Under the pieces are notes generated by a model that did not search any database, was not told the DNA's origin, and saw only the letters and a list, made by a program, of their open reading frames with translations. The position numbers and the translations under genes were made by a program. From Frateuria edaphi (GTDB taxonomy: Bacteria > Pseudomonadota > Gammaproteobacteria > Xanthomonadales > Rhodanobacteraceae): a stretch of 64,000 nucleotides of DNA. The DNA is taken from the NCBI RefSeq assembly GCF_021117405.1, contig NZ_CP088251.1, forward strand, positions 1,984,001-2,048,000, read 5' to 3'. Each line of letters begins with the position of its first letter. Within the stretch, counting starts at the first letter, position 1. Shown here piece by piece: positions 8,491 through 17,333 of this stretch.

Positions 8491-8637
8491 ATGTCTTCTG
8501 TCCCGTCCAAAACGCGAGCCGTTCCCGGATCCGCAGCGATCGCGCTTCCTCCGGCGCTGCCTGGTGGATGCACCCCCGCCCGGCATGGCAGCCGTGTTTG
8601 CAGATGGACGACCGACCGGTCCGGCAAATACCGGTAA
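8491..8637 (+). CDS. Possible 48-aa leader ORF
   Basis: The ATG follows a good AAGGAG (8481-8486). The reading frame runs 48 codons, and its TAA stop overlaps the AAGGAG ribosome site of the next gene (GGTAAGGAG), an arrangement typical of translational coupling. The peptide, rich in Pro, Arg and Ala, has no recognisable motif. It may be a small protein, a leader ORF, or chance. Confidence 0.35.
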   Translation: MSSVPSKTRAVPGSAAIALPPALPGGCTPARHGSRVCRWTTDRSGKYR

Positions 8638-8647
8638 GGAGTTCGAG

Positions 8648-9376
8648 ATGGCATCGATAGGCGCCCTGCTTGCCATCGCAGCGCTGCTGCTGATTCCCCT
8701 GGTTCCGGCCGCGGTGCTCTACAAGGCCCTTACCCCCAAGCGCCCGGCGGATGCGACCGGCAAAGCCACGCCCGAGGAAGGTGAAGCCCAAGGGGGCTGG
8801 AGCGCGGACGGCCGCATGTTCGGAAAGGCGAATCTCACGTTCAAGGTCGTCGGTTCCACCGCCACTTACGTCGTGCTGCTGGCGGTCTCGATATTCACCT
8901 ATCTGTTCCTGATGAACGAAGCGGACAAGGACGCCCAGCGGATCGCCGATTCGCTGAAGGACAACCAGGCATGGACGGTACGGGTACCCATCCGGCTTCG
9001 CGACGCGAGCGGCAACGTATTGCCCGTCGATGGCGGAACGTTGCCCCAGGTTCGCGTCGAAACCCAGCCCGCGCTGATCCAGGCATCCGCCAGCGACGTC
9101 ACCTTCCGCGTTATCCTCTCGGACGGCAAATTTCCCACGGCGCGCTTCCAGCTCCCCGCGCTGGATCCGGTCGTGCTGGATCTCAACGATTCGGAAAAGG
9201 TCCGGTTCGACTATCCGTCGCGCCAGATCATCGGGACCCAGCCGGTATGGATCGTGTTGAGGAACGCCTATGGCGCCACCAACGGGAGCCAGCTGGCGAC
9301 CTATCCGGATCCGGCGGATGAGGCGCGTCCGCCATCCCCGACGACCTCGCCGGTGTCCCAGGGGAACGCCCAATGA
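8648..9376 (+). CDS. Unknown two-TM membrane protein
   Basis: The product is 242 aa, started at the ATG 6 bases after AAGGAG. One hydrophobic helix is at the N-terminus (IGALLAIAALLLIPLVPAAV), a short acidic/polar linker follows, and a second helix (ATYVVLLAVSIFTYLFLM) lies near residues 76-93. The roughly 145-residue C-terminal part is rich in beta-prone segments and probably periplasmic. No family is recognised. Its stop overlaps the next start (ATGA), so it is the first main gene of a three-gene unit whose other members are small exported proteins. Confidence 0.75.
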   Translation: MASIGALLAIAALLLIPLVPAAVLYKALTPKRPADATGKATPEEGEAQGGWSADGRMFGKANLTFKVVGSTATYVVLLAVSIFTYLFLMNEADKDAQRIADSLKDNQAWTVRVPIRLRDASGNVLPVDGGTLPQVRVETQPALIQASASDVTFRVILSDGKFPTARFQLPALDPVVLDLNDSEKVRFDYPSRQIIGTQPVWIVLRNAYGATNGSQLATYPDPADEARPPSPTTSPVSQGNAQ

Positions 9377-9672
9377 AAAAGTGGCTTGTGTTGTTGCTGG
9401 CCTTCGTTTGCACGGATGCAGCCGCGGTCACGGTCGTTCGCGGTCGCGTCGACATCACGCTCCAGTACGGGGTCGTGCCGATGGCCGGCGCGAACGTCCG
9501 CCTGTGTGACAGCGGTGGCGGCTGCATGGACTACGTGACCGGATCCGACGGCATGTATTACTTCAATGCCGTGCCGGGTAACCAGGTCATCCTGATCAAT
9601 GGCGTCCAGCGCCTGCAACTGGTCGTCCCCGACCAGCAGTACCTCGACGTTGCGCCCATCAAGGCCAACTGA
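9373..9672 (+). CDS. Small secreted protein, carboxypeptidase-regulatory-like
   Basis: The 99-aa protein has a clear signal peptide (MKKWLVLLLAFVCTDAAA). The mature part (VRGRVDITLQYG, PMAGANVRLCDSGGGC, GSDGMYYFNAVPG) follows the beta-sandwich pattern of carboxypeptidase-regulatory-like domains, with two cysteines placed to form a disulfide. It overlaps the preceding gene by 4 bp (ATGA) and is followed by the next gene after 1 bp, so the three are co-transcribed. The role is unknown; it may be a structural accessory of an envelope assembly. Confidence 0.7.
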   Translation: MKKWLVLLLAFVCTDAAAVTVVRGRVDITLQYGVVPMAGANVRLCDSGGGCMDYVTGSDGMYYFNAVPGNQVILINGVQRLQLVVPDQQYLDVAPIKAN

Positions 9673-9673
9673 C

Positions 9674-10117
9674 ATGCACCCGCTCCCCGCGCTTGCCGTG
9701 CTCCTGTCGTACGCCCTATCCGCCGCAGCCACGGGCTCGCCGGCGGGTAAAGCGGAAAGGACATGCAAGGTCCAGTTCCGTGGAGACGCATTCCTTGCGG
9801 CAGCGTCCCAGCGAGGACTCGAGCCGGAACGCAAGACGGCGTGCGACAGGGTGTCGATCTCGGACAACGCGTTCTACGCAATGCCGCTGTCGGCATGCGA
9901 CATCGTCTTCAAGAACGCCACCTGGCTCATCAAGAGCGCAAGCTTCCAGAACCTGCGGGGCAACGGTGGCTTTACCGCACACGCCACCAGGGACGGGCTG
10001 GAAGTCCGGATAAAGCCGGCCGGCGGGTTCTACCTCAACCAGGTGACGGTGACCGTCACCGGCGCCTTCGCGTCGTGCAAGGAGGTGACGGTCGAGGACG
10101 TGCTCGGTGACGGATAG
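9674..10117 (+). CDS. Small secreted protein of unknown function
   Basis: The 147-aa protein starts 1 bp after the preceding stop. It has a signal peptide (MHPLPALAVLLSYALSAAATG). The mature part contains four cysteines (TCKVQF, ACDRVS, ACDIVF, SCKEVT) that could form two disulfides, and it is beta-rich. No family is recognised. It is the third gene of the operon beginning at 8648 and ends shortly before two convergent genes. Confidence 0.65.
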   Translation: MHPLPALAVLLSYALSAAATGSPAGKAERTCKVQFRGDAFLAAASQRGLEPERKTACDRVSISDNAFYAMPLSACDIVFKNATWLIKSASFQNLRGNGGFTAHATRDGLEVRIKPAGGFYLNQVTVTVTGAFASCKEVTVEDVLGDG

Positions 10118-10188
10118 TGGTGCTGGCAAACGCCCGCCATGCGCGGGCTGACCGTATCCCTGGTAACGCGGCGATCGCATGGGGCCCC

Positions 10189-10311
10189 TCAAATGGGAAG
10201 GGAGCCCGACCGAGCGGGCGCGTCAACTCGGAAAATCGAGAGAAGCAAAAACACCAGCAGTAAAGCGACCAGCACGGACGCGCGAATCATCGTGGATCGC
10301 CAGTCGCTCAA
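10189..10311 (-). CDS. Possible 40-aa single-TM micropeptide, coupled
   Basis: The TTG at 10311-10309 overlaps the TGA of the DUF6624 gene (TTGA), with GGAAAGG just upstream as ribosome site. The frame encodes SDWRSTMIRASVLVALLL and onwards, giving a positively charged N-terminus and one hydrophobic helix of about 18 residues. An internal ATG at 10290 would give 33 aa. Evidence is limited to the overlap, ribosome site and hydrophobicity. Confidence 0.35.
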   Translation of the reverse strand: MSDWRSTMIRASVLVALLLVFLLLSIFRVDAPARSGSLPI

Positions 10312-11348
10312 CCGGCCTTTCCATAGATCCGCTCCTTTGTCAGGGGCGACATGTGCAGGGCAGCGCGTCGCCGGTTCACGTGCTCCGGATCCGCGATAGG
10401 GCAATACCAATAACTCTTGGGATCTCTGCTGCCTTGCGTGCCGAACTGCTGAGGACGATGGTCCAGGACGCAATCAACCCTATCGGACAGCAATGCGTAG
10501 TCGATGCCGGGCAGCTGGCCTCTATTCGTTAGCTGTTTGGTTTGAGCGACTGCGCCGCGCATGAGTGCCGGATCGTTGATCGCATGCTGTATGAGAAGAA
10601 ACGCGGCATGCGTGCCTGACCGGCCCACCTGCATCGGCGAGGGAATTCCATACTGGTCGAAGATCGCCCTGACTCTAGGCAACGTATACGCGTCGGTATC
10701 CGACATGCGCTTTATGAACGCCTTCTCGTCGCCGCCCTTGAAGCCGCCTGCCGGCTCGCGCCGCGCCTCCTGGTCCATGCTTCCCAGGCGCATGAGTTCC
10801 GCGCGCAAAGCCGGAAGCGTCGGATGCGAAGGCTTTGCCATGGCCAGCGTGGCTTTGCCACGGATAGGCGCTACGGCCGTACGTGGGTCCAGGCCGATCA
10901 TGTCGCGCGCAGCGGCATAGATGCGCTGAGCGTCGGCGACGGGGTAGTCGCCCTTACCGCGCGCCAGCGTACCGAACTGCTGAGGCTCGCCTTGCTTGCG
11001 GGCGATCCGGTCTTCGAGGTTGGCGAAGCCCAGCGGATCCACGTCGATACCGACGCGCGACCAAAGCCCGTAGAACCCGTCCAAATACTCCGACTTCCGT
11101 TCGTCACCATTCGTACGCGCGATGATGTCACCGATGGCGTCGATGGTTCGCGGGCTCAGCTCGCTCCTTTGAAGGATGCGCGACTCAGCCAAAGTGTCGA
11201 AGAAGTTTTTGCTCTGGACTTCGTTCAACTCGCCGGACACCGCCTGAAAGTTGGCCAGCGCGGGTATTCCATCAGGCGTATCGGCAAAAGCGGTACCAGC
11301 GAGCGCCAACCCAACGGCTGCGATCAACAAGCCATAACGCAGATGCAT
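10308..11348 (-). CDS. Secreted DUF6624-type protein
   Basis: The product is 346 aa from the ATG after AAGGGGAGGGGAAA. A longer in-frame start at 11405 lacks such a site and would bury the signal peptide (MHLRYGLLIAAVGLALAGTAFA). Residues about 225-330 carry the DUF6624 pattern: IFDQYGIPSP, GTHAAFLLIQHAINDPA, YALLSDRVD and QQFGTQG. An upstream stretch (DPLGFANLEDRIARKQGEPQ followed by QFGT) echoes the C-terminal motif, suggesting an internal duplication. The biochemical role of the domain is not known. It may be translationally coupled to a downstream micropeptide. Confidence 0.75.
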   Translation of the reverse strand: MHLRYGLLIAAVGLALAGTAFADTPDGIPALANFQAVSGELNEVQSKNFFDTLAESRILQRSELSPRTIDAIGDIIARTNGDERKSEYLDGFYGLWSRVGIDVDPLGFANLEDRIARKQGEPQQFGTLARGKGDYPVADAQRIYAAARDMIGLDPRTAVAPIRGKATLAMAKPSHPTLPALRAELMRLGSMDQEARREPAGGFKGGDEKAFIKRMSDTDAYTLPRVRAIFDQYGIPSPMQVGRSGTHAAFLLIQHAINDPALMRGAVAQTKQLTNRGQLPGIDYALLSDRVDCVLDHRPQQFGTQGSRDPKSYWYCPIADPEHVNRRRAALHMSPLTKERIYGKAG

Positions 11349-11753
11349 TTTCCCCTCCCCTTGCGGTGTATACGGCTTCTTCCTCGCGGGGCCATGCAGC
11401 CACAACTGCCCTGGAGCAGTTTCGGAAGTCGGCCCTGAAAACCCATGTCGCCGCCCGCGTCGGCCGCCGGCAAGTTCGAAACACCACCAAACCTGGCATC
11501 GGCAAACAAGACGTCGCAGCGCAACGTCACTCTACGCAGCTGTCGATCTGCGTTCCACCAACGTGCTGGCGGCGGCCGGAGTGAAAGGGACGGATCGGGG
11601 AAGGAGTCGGGGATCCGGCTGAGGCAGGCGACCAGTTCAAACTGATCCGCCGGCCTGTTTCACCCCTCGACCTGACCGGGATCAAGACGACGTGCGCGCC
11701 GATCGGAAAGCATGTGATGCAGCAAAACGACATGCCTGTAACGAGGCCGCACG
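11349..11753 (+). other. 405-bp divergent intergenic region
   Basis: It separates the minus-strand DUF6624 gene from the plus-strand 79-aa gene, so it should contain both promoters. No convincing coding frame, repeat or hairpin with a T-run was seen. Confidence 0.5.
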
Positions 11754-11993
11754 ATGGAATTCCATATCGCACTCACCGATGCCAGCCCTCGACCCGAGGT
11801 GGTCCAGGACGCCATGTTCGATATCGACCCGAGCGCGCTGGTCGATCTCGATATGAGCGGTCTGGTCATGCGGATATCGTCCTGGGTGCCCGTGAAGGAC
11901 CTGATCGGCGTCCTGCGGCAAACCGGCTGGACAGTGGAGCCAGAGCAGGTGGTGCAGTTGCCCAGCATATGTTGTGGCGGCTGCTCCGGCTGA
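11754..11993 (+). CDS. Small protein with CCGGC tail
   Basis: The 79-aa protein follows GAGG (7 bases before the ATG). No signal peptide is seen. Predicted beta-alpha-beta-beta-alpha-beta order (SALVDLDMSGLVMRISSW, VKDLIGVLRQTGW, EQVVQLPS) suggests a ferredoxin-like fold resembling heavy-metal-associated domains, but the N-terminal CxxC is absent. Instead the chain ends in ICCGGCSG, a possible metal- or cluster-binding tail. The family is not recognised; the fold is inferred. It converges with the GH36 gene. Confidence 0.6.
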   Translation: MEFHIALTDASPRPEVVQDAMFDIDPSALVDLDMSGLVMRISSWVPVKDLIGVLRQTGWTVEPEQVVQLPSICCGGCSG

Positions 11994-12014
11994 AGGCGCC
12001 CAGGCTCGACGCTT

Positions 12015-14192
12015 TCACCGAACGCCATCGATCACCACCAGTTCGGAAGATTGCGGCGTCGGCAACCTTACCGCCAGGCCGGCATCCATCAGTTCCCTCC
12101 CGTCGACCACGCGATCGGGCGACGTGTGGTCGCGGAAGTGCACGCGGTACCGATGACCGGCGCGGAGTCCGCGTAGCCTGAAACGGAACACGCCGGGCGC
12201 CGGATCGCTGCCGTGGAACGCGAAAACCACGCCCTGGTCGCGTACGCCATCGAAATACTCGGTGCCATCCCAGCCCTTGCCGTCCGGGCGCGGACCCACG
12301 TGGTAGAGATCGGCGGCCCGGATGAGCGGTCGCAGGGTCGACTGGTAGAAGGCGATCTCGCTGCCCGCCGCCGCGTGTTGCGCGGGCGTCCAGCCGTTCG
12401 TGTCGATCATGACGGTGAACCAGCCCATCATGCCGCTGCGAAGCATGTAGCGAAAATTCTCGATCCGGGGCGTGGGCCACGCCTTGACGTAGGTTTCGAG
12501 CATGGCCGGCGGCAGCACGTGGCTGGCGTCGTAGAACGCCTGCCGGTTGGACAGCGGGTCGTAGGAATCGACGATGGAGAAGTAGTCGCCGTGGGCGGCG
12601 CTGCCGAAATCGACCATGCGCCCGCCGTCGTTGCAGACCTCGAGCAGCAGGCCGGGATGCCGGCGTTTGAGCGCGTGCTGGATGGCGTAGTACGCGCGCG
12701 TGGCGTGCAGGCTGACGTCGGTCGCATTGCTCCCGTCGACCCACAGAAAGTCGTCGTCGCGGTAACGCCGGATGCGGGTCGGGTCGGCCGGTGCGTGGGG
12801 ATGATCGTCGCGGTCGCAACCCTGTGCGACGACGTAGCCATCGTGTTCGAGCATGTCGAGGTGGTACTCGCGCACGAGGCGATCGGTCTCGCCAACCGCC
12901 CAGGCCTGCGCCGCCGGCACGCCCAGGTCGATCGTCATGCCCTTGAACTCGGTGGGCTTCCAGCCGGGCGGCGGGTCGGTGGTCAGCCAGTCGCGCACCT
13001 CCGGATCGGCAACGTCCAGTGCACCTTTTCCTTTGCTGGTGCCCGCCTGGGCCCAGTCCGCCCAGAGCCCGAACTTCAGGCCACGGCGGTGCGCGTAATC
13101 CGACAACGCCGCCACGCCGCGGGGGAACTTCTTCCGATCCGCGTGCCAGTCGCCGACGGCGCGGAACCAGCCTGCGTCCAGGTGGAACATCTCGAAGCCC
13201 AGCCGCTTCGCATCATCGATCATGCGCCGCGCCTGTGCCTCGTCGATTGCCATCGCACTGCCCCAGCTGTTGTTCGTCACCAACGGATAGGCCGCGTCGG
13301 CCAGCGTCGACGGATCACCCAGCACCTCGCGCACCCAGCGCCGCAGCGCGTTGCCGGTGTCGTCGATATCGCCGTCGCTGGCGCCGACGAAGACCGTCGG
13401 GGTGGTGAAGGTTTCGCCGGGTGCGAGGCGGGTGCGGAATGGACCGGGCTCGGGATCGAGCCCGACCGTGCTTTCCAGCCTCGCGCCCTTCCGCTTCAGG
13501 GTCATTGCGACACGACCACTGAATTCCACGCCGACGTACCAGCCGCCGACGCCTGCGTCCTCGCTGCGGATGAGGAACCAGGGAATGATCTCGCGCGTCT
13601 CGCCCGGGCGCGGGTGCGCGAACGTGCTGGAGGTGCCGCGCCAATCGCGGCCATCGGCGATCGGCACCTGGTGCGTCCCCACCGGCGGCGGCTCGCCGGC
13701 GCCCTTGTCGATCCACACCTGCTGCAGCGGCTGGCCTGCCGCGATTTTCCACGCGACCTGCAGGCTGGGCTGCAGTGGAAGCCAGACAGGGTGCCCGCTG
13801 CGGTTCTCGATGCGGATCGCATGTTCGAGCGGACCGTGCGAAGCCCGCGCGCGCCATTCCCAACGCAACCGCAGTCCGACGGCGCGATCTTCGTAGACCA
13901 GGCTTGCGGCGTCCGTCCCGTGACGGCTGGCGTCGGGATCGAAGCGCCAGTGCAGCGGTACCTCCCTGCCCGCGACATCGGCGTGCCCGATCAGGGCCGC
14001 GGCCGCGGCGCCCTGCCAGGCGACGCCACCAGGGCGCGCCAGTTGCAGCAGCTCCGGCGCCGAATCCCCGGCCTGCACGGCAATCCGGTTGTCGAGGTTG
14101 CCGATCCGGATCGGCGACTGTGCCCAGGTCGCCAGCGGCCACGCCGCCAGGAAGCCAAGCACGAGGCAGGCCCATGCAGGACGAAGGGTCAT
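12015..14192 (-). CDS. GH36-like alpha-galactosidase (melibiase), secreted
   Basis: The product is 725 aa from the ATG at 14192 (GGAACG ribosome site), which begins a signal peptide (MTLRPAWACLVLGFLAAWPL). It has an N-terminal beta-supersandwich domain (about residues 25-290), then the catalytic barrel. HLDAGWFRAVGDW and KFGLWADW match the barrel strands; the likely nucleophile aspartate is in YHLDMLEHDGY near residue 445, and the likely acid/base aspartate in EVCNDGGRMVDFG near residue 528. A C-terminal beta domain follows. It should hydrolyse alpha-galactosides in the periplasm or outside; exact specificity is open. The open frame upstream of the chosen start is not part of the gene. Confidence 0.88.
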   Translation of the reverse strand: MTLRPAWACLVLGFLAAWPLATWAQSPIRIGNLDNRIAVQAGDSAPELLQLARPGGVAWQGAAAAALIGHADVAGREVPLHWRFDPDASRHGTDAASLVYEDRAVGLRLRWEWRARASHGPLEHAIRIENRSGHPVWLPLQPSLQVAWKIAAGQPLQQVWIDKGAGEPPPVGTHQVPIADGRDWRGTSSTFAHPRPGETREIIPWFLIRSEDAGVGGWYVGVEFSGRVAMTLKRKGARLESTVGLDPEPGPFRTRLAPGETFTTPTVFVGASDGDIDDTGNALRRWVREVLGDPSTLADAAYPLVTNNSWGSAMAIDEAQARRMIDDAKRLGFEMFHLDAGWFRAVGDWHADRKKFPRGVAALSDYAHRRGLKFGLWADWAQAGTSKGKGALDVADPEVRDWLTTDPPPGWKPTEFKGMTIDLGVPAAQAWAVGETDRLVREYHLDMLEHDGYVVAQGCDRDDHPHAPADPTRIRRYRDDDFLWVDGSNATDVSLHATRAYYAIQHALKRRHPGLLLEVCNDGGRMVDFGSAAHGDYFSIVDSYDPLSNRQAFYDASHVLPPAMLETYVKAWPTPRIENFRYMLRSGMMGWFTVMIDTNGWTPAQHAAAGSEIAFYQSTLRPLIRAADLYHVGPRPDGKGWDGTEYFDGVRDQGVVFAFHGSDPAPGVFRFRLRGLRAGHRYRVHFRDHTSPDRVVDGRELMDAGLAVRLPTPQSSELVVIDGVR

Positions 14193-14732
14193 GAGCGTTC
14201 CGGATAACGCGATCGCGATTGGCCGGATGGTCGCTCTTGTCGAGAGCCGATGCCAGCGCATGGCCGGCCGGAAGGGTCGCGCTCGCCCGGCGCCCGCAAC
14301 GAGTGGAACGCCTACTGTCGTCCCCGGAAATTGCGGTCGAACCGCCACTCGGTGCGGCCAAGGTCGACAACAGCCGGTAGCCTTCGGCGGAGCGGCCGGC
14401 AAGGGATTGCTTCTCCGTCGGCTGCGCCAGGACCGCTCCCGCAGGGCCGAACTGGTTACTAGAAAAAACACCGCGACCGGATATTTACCCATGCTGCCGC
14501 CCTGACGAATCATCGTGCCGCGGCTGGCTGGACGCCGAGCGTGCGCTCCGCCGCCGTGACCGCCCGATTCGGGTAGACAGGGAGAACCGCCATTGATCAT
14601 TCCAGACGACACCGGGGCGACGTCCCCGGCGACCCGGTGCGCTCGCTTTCGCCCCGTCCACGGCCTTGGGGGCCGATGCCTCGGCAGATCCCATGCGTCC
14701 GGCATGTCACTACTGAAGAAGGAGGCATCAGG
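14193..14732 (+). other. 540-bp divergent intergenic region
   Basis: It lies between the GH36 gene (minus) and the TAP-like hydrolase gene (plus). Long open frames run through it on the minus strand, but they continue antisense into the hydrolase gene and have no family features. No repeat or terminator was seen; promoters for both genes are expected here. Confidence 0.5.
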
Positions 14733-16373
14733 ATGAATTTCCCTGCACTGTCCGCGCGCAAGCTCGTCGTGTTGATCGGCCTGGTGTTCTCGGGGCTGGC
14801 CAGCGCCCACGGTGTCGACGATCACAGCGGCGATCCGGCGTACGCCAGGTATTACCAGCAATCGGTGAACTGGGGCCGCTGCCCGCCATCGCTGTTCACC
14901 GATGGCAGCACCATCCAGTGTGCGCTGGTCACGGTGCCGGTCGACTGGGCCGACCCGAGCCAGGGCGACATCGCCATCGGCATTTCCCGGCCGCTCGATC
15001 CGCCGCCCCACACGCGCCTGCTGCTGGTGAACGCGGGTGGCCCGGACAACTCGAGCGCCTCCATGGCCGAGATGCTCGAGCAGTGGCAACCGCAGGTCCA
15101 GGTCGATCACCTGGTGGTGGGCGTCGACCTGCGCGGCATCACCGACGGCCTGGGCACGCAGGTGAGCTGCGAATATGCGCAGCGCAGCGGTGCCGAGAAT
15201 TTCATGGACGGTGACAGCCGCAATCCGACGCCCCGTAGCGTGCAGGCGCAGCAGGATTGGTGGAACCGGTCGATCAGCGCCTGCCTGCAGCAGCACGCCA
15301 CGTTCCTCAAAGGCATCAATACGCCCAACCACGCGCGTGACCTGAACCTGGTGCGCGCCGTGCTGGGGTTCCAGCACGCCGACCTGTTGGGCGTATCGAG
15401 CGGCACCAGCCTCATGGCCTATGCCGACCGCCTGTTTCCCGACCGGTTCGAGCGCGTGGCGCTCGACAGCAGCATGAACTGGTCGCACCTGGACTGGCAG
15501 CGGCAGGCATTGCATCGGGCGTCGATGGATCAGCTCAACCTGCAGCAGGCGTTCATCCCGTTCATGGCCCGGCATGACGAGCAGTTCCACATGGGCACGA
15601 CGCCGCACCAGGTGATGACGACGTTCCAGCGGATCTATCAGGCCACCTCGGAACACCGCATGGGCAGCGTGACGCCGGACCAGGCGCTGGGTTCGCTGGA
15701 AGGCACCGGCATGTGGATTTTCTGGGACCTGCTGGTGTCGCCATCGCTGAGCGCGATGTCCACGGCACTGGATGGCGATCCAGCCCACATCGCCTACGCC
15801 GAACAGATGGCGGCGATGACTTTCGCCGATTTGCGCAACCTACCCAGCTTCAACCCCATGGCCGATGCTCTTCAGTGCAACGATTCGGGCTCGACCGATC
15901 TGCGCAGCATCGCGCAGAAGATCAGGGATGTCCGCACCGATTGGGCCGTCGGCGCATCCACGCTGGTGGACAAGTGCCAGCAATGGCCGTGGCGGCCGGC
16001 GCTCGATCGCAGGCTGGAGTCGAACACCCGGGTACATGCCCTGATGGTGCAGCACGAGTTCGATCCGTCCACGCCCTACGCCGGGGCGCTCAAGGACCGG
16101 CGCGAGAACGGCCATGCCGCGCCGATGGTGCTGGTCAACAACGCCACCACGCACGGCGCCATGTTCGACGACAACGCCTGCACCGCCGATGCCGAGTTCG
16201 GCTATCTGAACTCCGGCGTCATGCCCGCCAGGGACCTGGTCTGCCAGGCGGGCCCGATGCACTCGTTCGCCATGCGAGACGACGCCACCTATGAGTACGG
16301 CCACCCTGCCGCGGGTTGGCGGCTACCGCCTCCGCCGAACGTGCATCAGGTGAGCTGGCTGCTGGTGCCCTGA
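14733..16373 (+). CDS. Secreted alpha/beta hydrolase, TAP-like (S33) peptidase
   Basis: The product is 546 aa, with GAAGGAGG placed 8 bases before the ATG and a signal peptide ending near SGLASA. The layout matches tripeptidyl-aminopeptidase-like hydrolases of clan S33: the oxyanion-side segment LLLVNAGGPDNSS near residue 95, nucleophile elbow GVSSGTS near residue 222, the acid in QHEFDPSTPY near residue 440, and the histidine in NNATTHGAMF near residue 470, inside the TAP-like C-terminal domain. It probably releases short peptides outside the cytoplasm. It is monocistronic, with a strong terminator after the stop. Confidence 0.85.
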   Translation: MNFPALSARKLVVLIGLVFSGLASAHGVDDHSGDPAYARYYQQSVNWGRCPPSLFTDGSTIQCALVTVPVDWADPSQGDIAIGISRPLDPPPHTRLLLVNAGGPDNSSASMAEMLEQWQPQVQVDHLVVGVDLRGITDGLGTQVSCEYAQRSGAENFMDGDSRNPTPRSVQAQQDWWNRSISACLQQHATFLKGINTPNHARDLNLVRAVLGFQHADLLGVSSGTSLMAYADRLFPDRFERVALDSSMNWSHLDWQRQALHRASMDQLNLQQAFIPFMARHDEQFHMGTTPHQVMTTFQRIYQATSEHRMGSVTPDQALGSLEGTGMWIFWDLLVSPSLSAMSTALDGDPAHIAYAEQMAAMTFADLRNLPSFNPMADALQCNDSGSTDLRSIAQKIRDVRTDWAVGASTLVDKCQQWPWRPALDRRLESNTRVHALMVQHEFDPSTPYAGALKDRRENGHAAPMVLVNNATTHGAMFDDNACTADAEFGYLNSGVMPARDLVCQAGPMHSFAMRDDATYEYGHPAAGWRLPPPPNVHQVSWLLVP

Positions 16374-16398
16374 AGCTGTTGCTTCCAGGTGGTATCGA

Positions 16399-16431
16399 GG
16401 GAACGGAGGCTCGTGCCTCCGTTCCCTTTTT
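16399..16431 (+). terminator. Rho-independent terminator
   Basis: A 12-bp perfect stem (GGGAACGGAGGC / GCCTCCGTTCCC) with a TCGT loop is followed by TTTTT. It ends the hydrolase transcript and also separates it from the convergent SRPBCC gene. Confidence 0.9.
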
Positions 16432-16443
16432 CTGGCGTCTGGA

Positions 16444-16932
16444 CTATCTGATCGACGCGACATGCGCGACCAGTTGATCGAGCGCGATGTCGGTGCCCTC
16501 TTTCCAACCAGACTCCTGGTTCGCCGCAACGTCAGCCTCGTTCCGGTGCAGCGCCGTGAAAACGTAGCGCGTGCCCGTCCCCGCCGGCTCCAGCGTCATG
16601 ATGGCCGTGATCGGGATATCGTCGAAGACGGCCGGGCGATAGCCGGGGAACAACATGGACGTCCAGACCAGCCGCTCCCTCGGCACGGCCTCGAGGATGC
16701 AGCCGAGGTTGGGGACCTCCTGGCCGTCGCCCACCACGATGTCGATACCGAAGACACCGCCCGGACGCGGGTCCATCTCGCAGCGCGACACGCGTCCCCA
16801 GGCCTTGGGCATGTACCACTCCTTGATGTGCTCCGGCTTCGTCAAGGCTTCCCACACCAGTTGCGGTGGCGCGTCCACAAACCGTTCGAAAACAATGTCG
16901 AGCCTGGGATCGAACGTGGGTTTCTTGCTCAT
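16444..16932 (-). CDS. SRPBCC (AHSA1/ATPase-activator-homology) protein
   Basis: The product is 162 aa from the ATG at 16932, whose ATGA overlaps the ArsR stop codon. Residues about 10-160 show the AHSA1/START-like pattern: FERFVDAPPQLVWEALTKPE, IKEWYMPKAW, DPRPGGVF, ERLVWTSM, ITAIMTLEP and GWKEGTDIALDQLV. These proteins form a hydrophobic cavity and bind unknown ligands. The ArsR-SRPBCC gene pair is common and usually forms an autoregulated unit, as the overlap and upstream palindrome suggest. Confidence 0.88.
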   Translation of the reverse strand: MSKKPTFDPRLDIVFERFVDAPPQLVWEALTKPEHIKEWYMPKAWGRVSRCEMDPRPGGVFGIDIVVGDGQEVPNLGCILEAVPRERLVWTSMLFPGYRPAVFDDIPITAIMTLEPAGTGTRYVFTALHRNEADVAANQESGWKEGTDIALDQLVAHVASIR

Positions 16933-17270
16933 GCCTGCGATTCCTTTTCCTTGAGTCGTTGGACGTATGCATCGAACCGGTCTAGCCGGGCCTCCCACAG
17001 CTGGCGCCGCTCGGCGAGCCAGTCTTCGGCCGCCTTGAACCTTTCCGGTGCGATCTCGTAGGTACGCACCCTTCCCTGTTTCGTGGACTTCACCAGACGA
17101 CTTTGTTCGAGCACCGACAGGTGCTGCACGAACGAAGGGAGTTTCATGTCGAACGGCGCGGCCAGCTCGCTGACGGTGGCTGGCCCGCTGAACAACTGCT
17201 CCAGGACTTTTCGTCGGGTCGTGTTGGACAGGGCGTAAAAGACCTCGTCGACGACGGCGGATGGGCTCAT
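16929..17270 (-). CDS. ArsR/SmtB-family transcriptional regulator
   Basis: The 113-aa protein has a single winged helix: EVFYALSNTTRRKVLEQL, TVSELAAPFDMKLPSFVQHL (recognition helix) and the wing KQGRVRTYEI. No metal-binding cysteine motif of the classic ArsR type (ELCVCDL) is present, so the signal is probably not a metal. It overlaps the SRPBCC gene by 4 bp. A perfect palindrome at 17334-17353, about 65 bp upstream, is the likely autoregulatory operator. Confidence 0.9.
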   Translation of the reverse strand: MSPSAVVDEVFYALSNTTRRKVLEQLFSGPATVSELAAPFDMKLPSFVQHLSVLEQSRLVKSTKQGRVRTYEIAPERFKAAEDWLAERRQLWEARLDRFDAYVQRLKEKESQA

Positions 17271-17333
17271 CTCGATGCCGGTTTCCCGATGGATGGACTG
17301 AAGTCCGACGGCGGCAGTCTGGCAGTTCAACTT

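Noticed and set aside
12015-15788. A single minus-strand frame of more than 1200 codons including the GH36 gene
   Set aside because: The part above 14192 has no domain, runs antisense through the well-supported hydrolase gene, and lies before a proper signal peptide and ribosome site at 14192.
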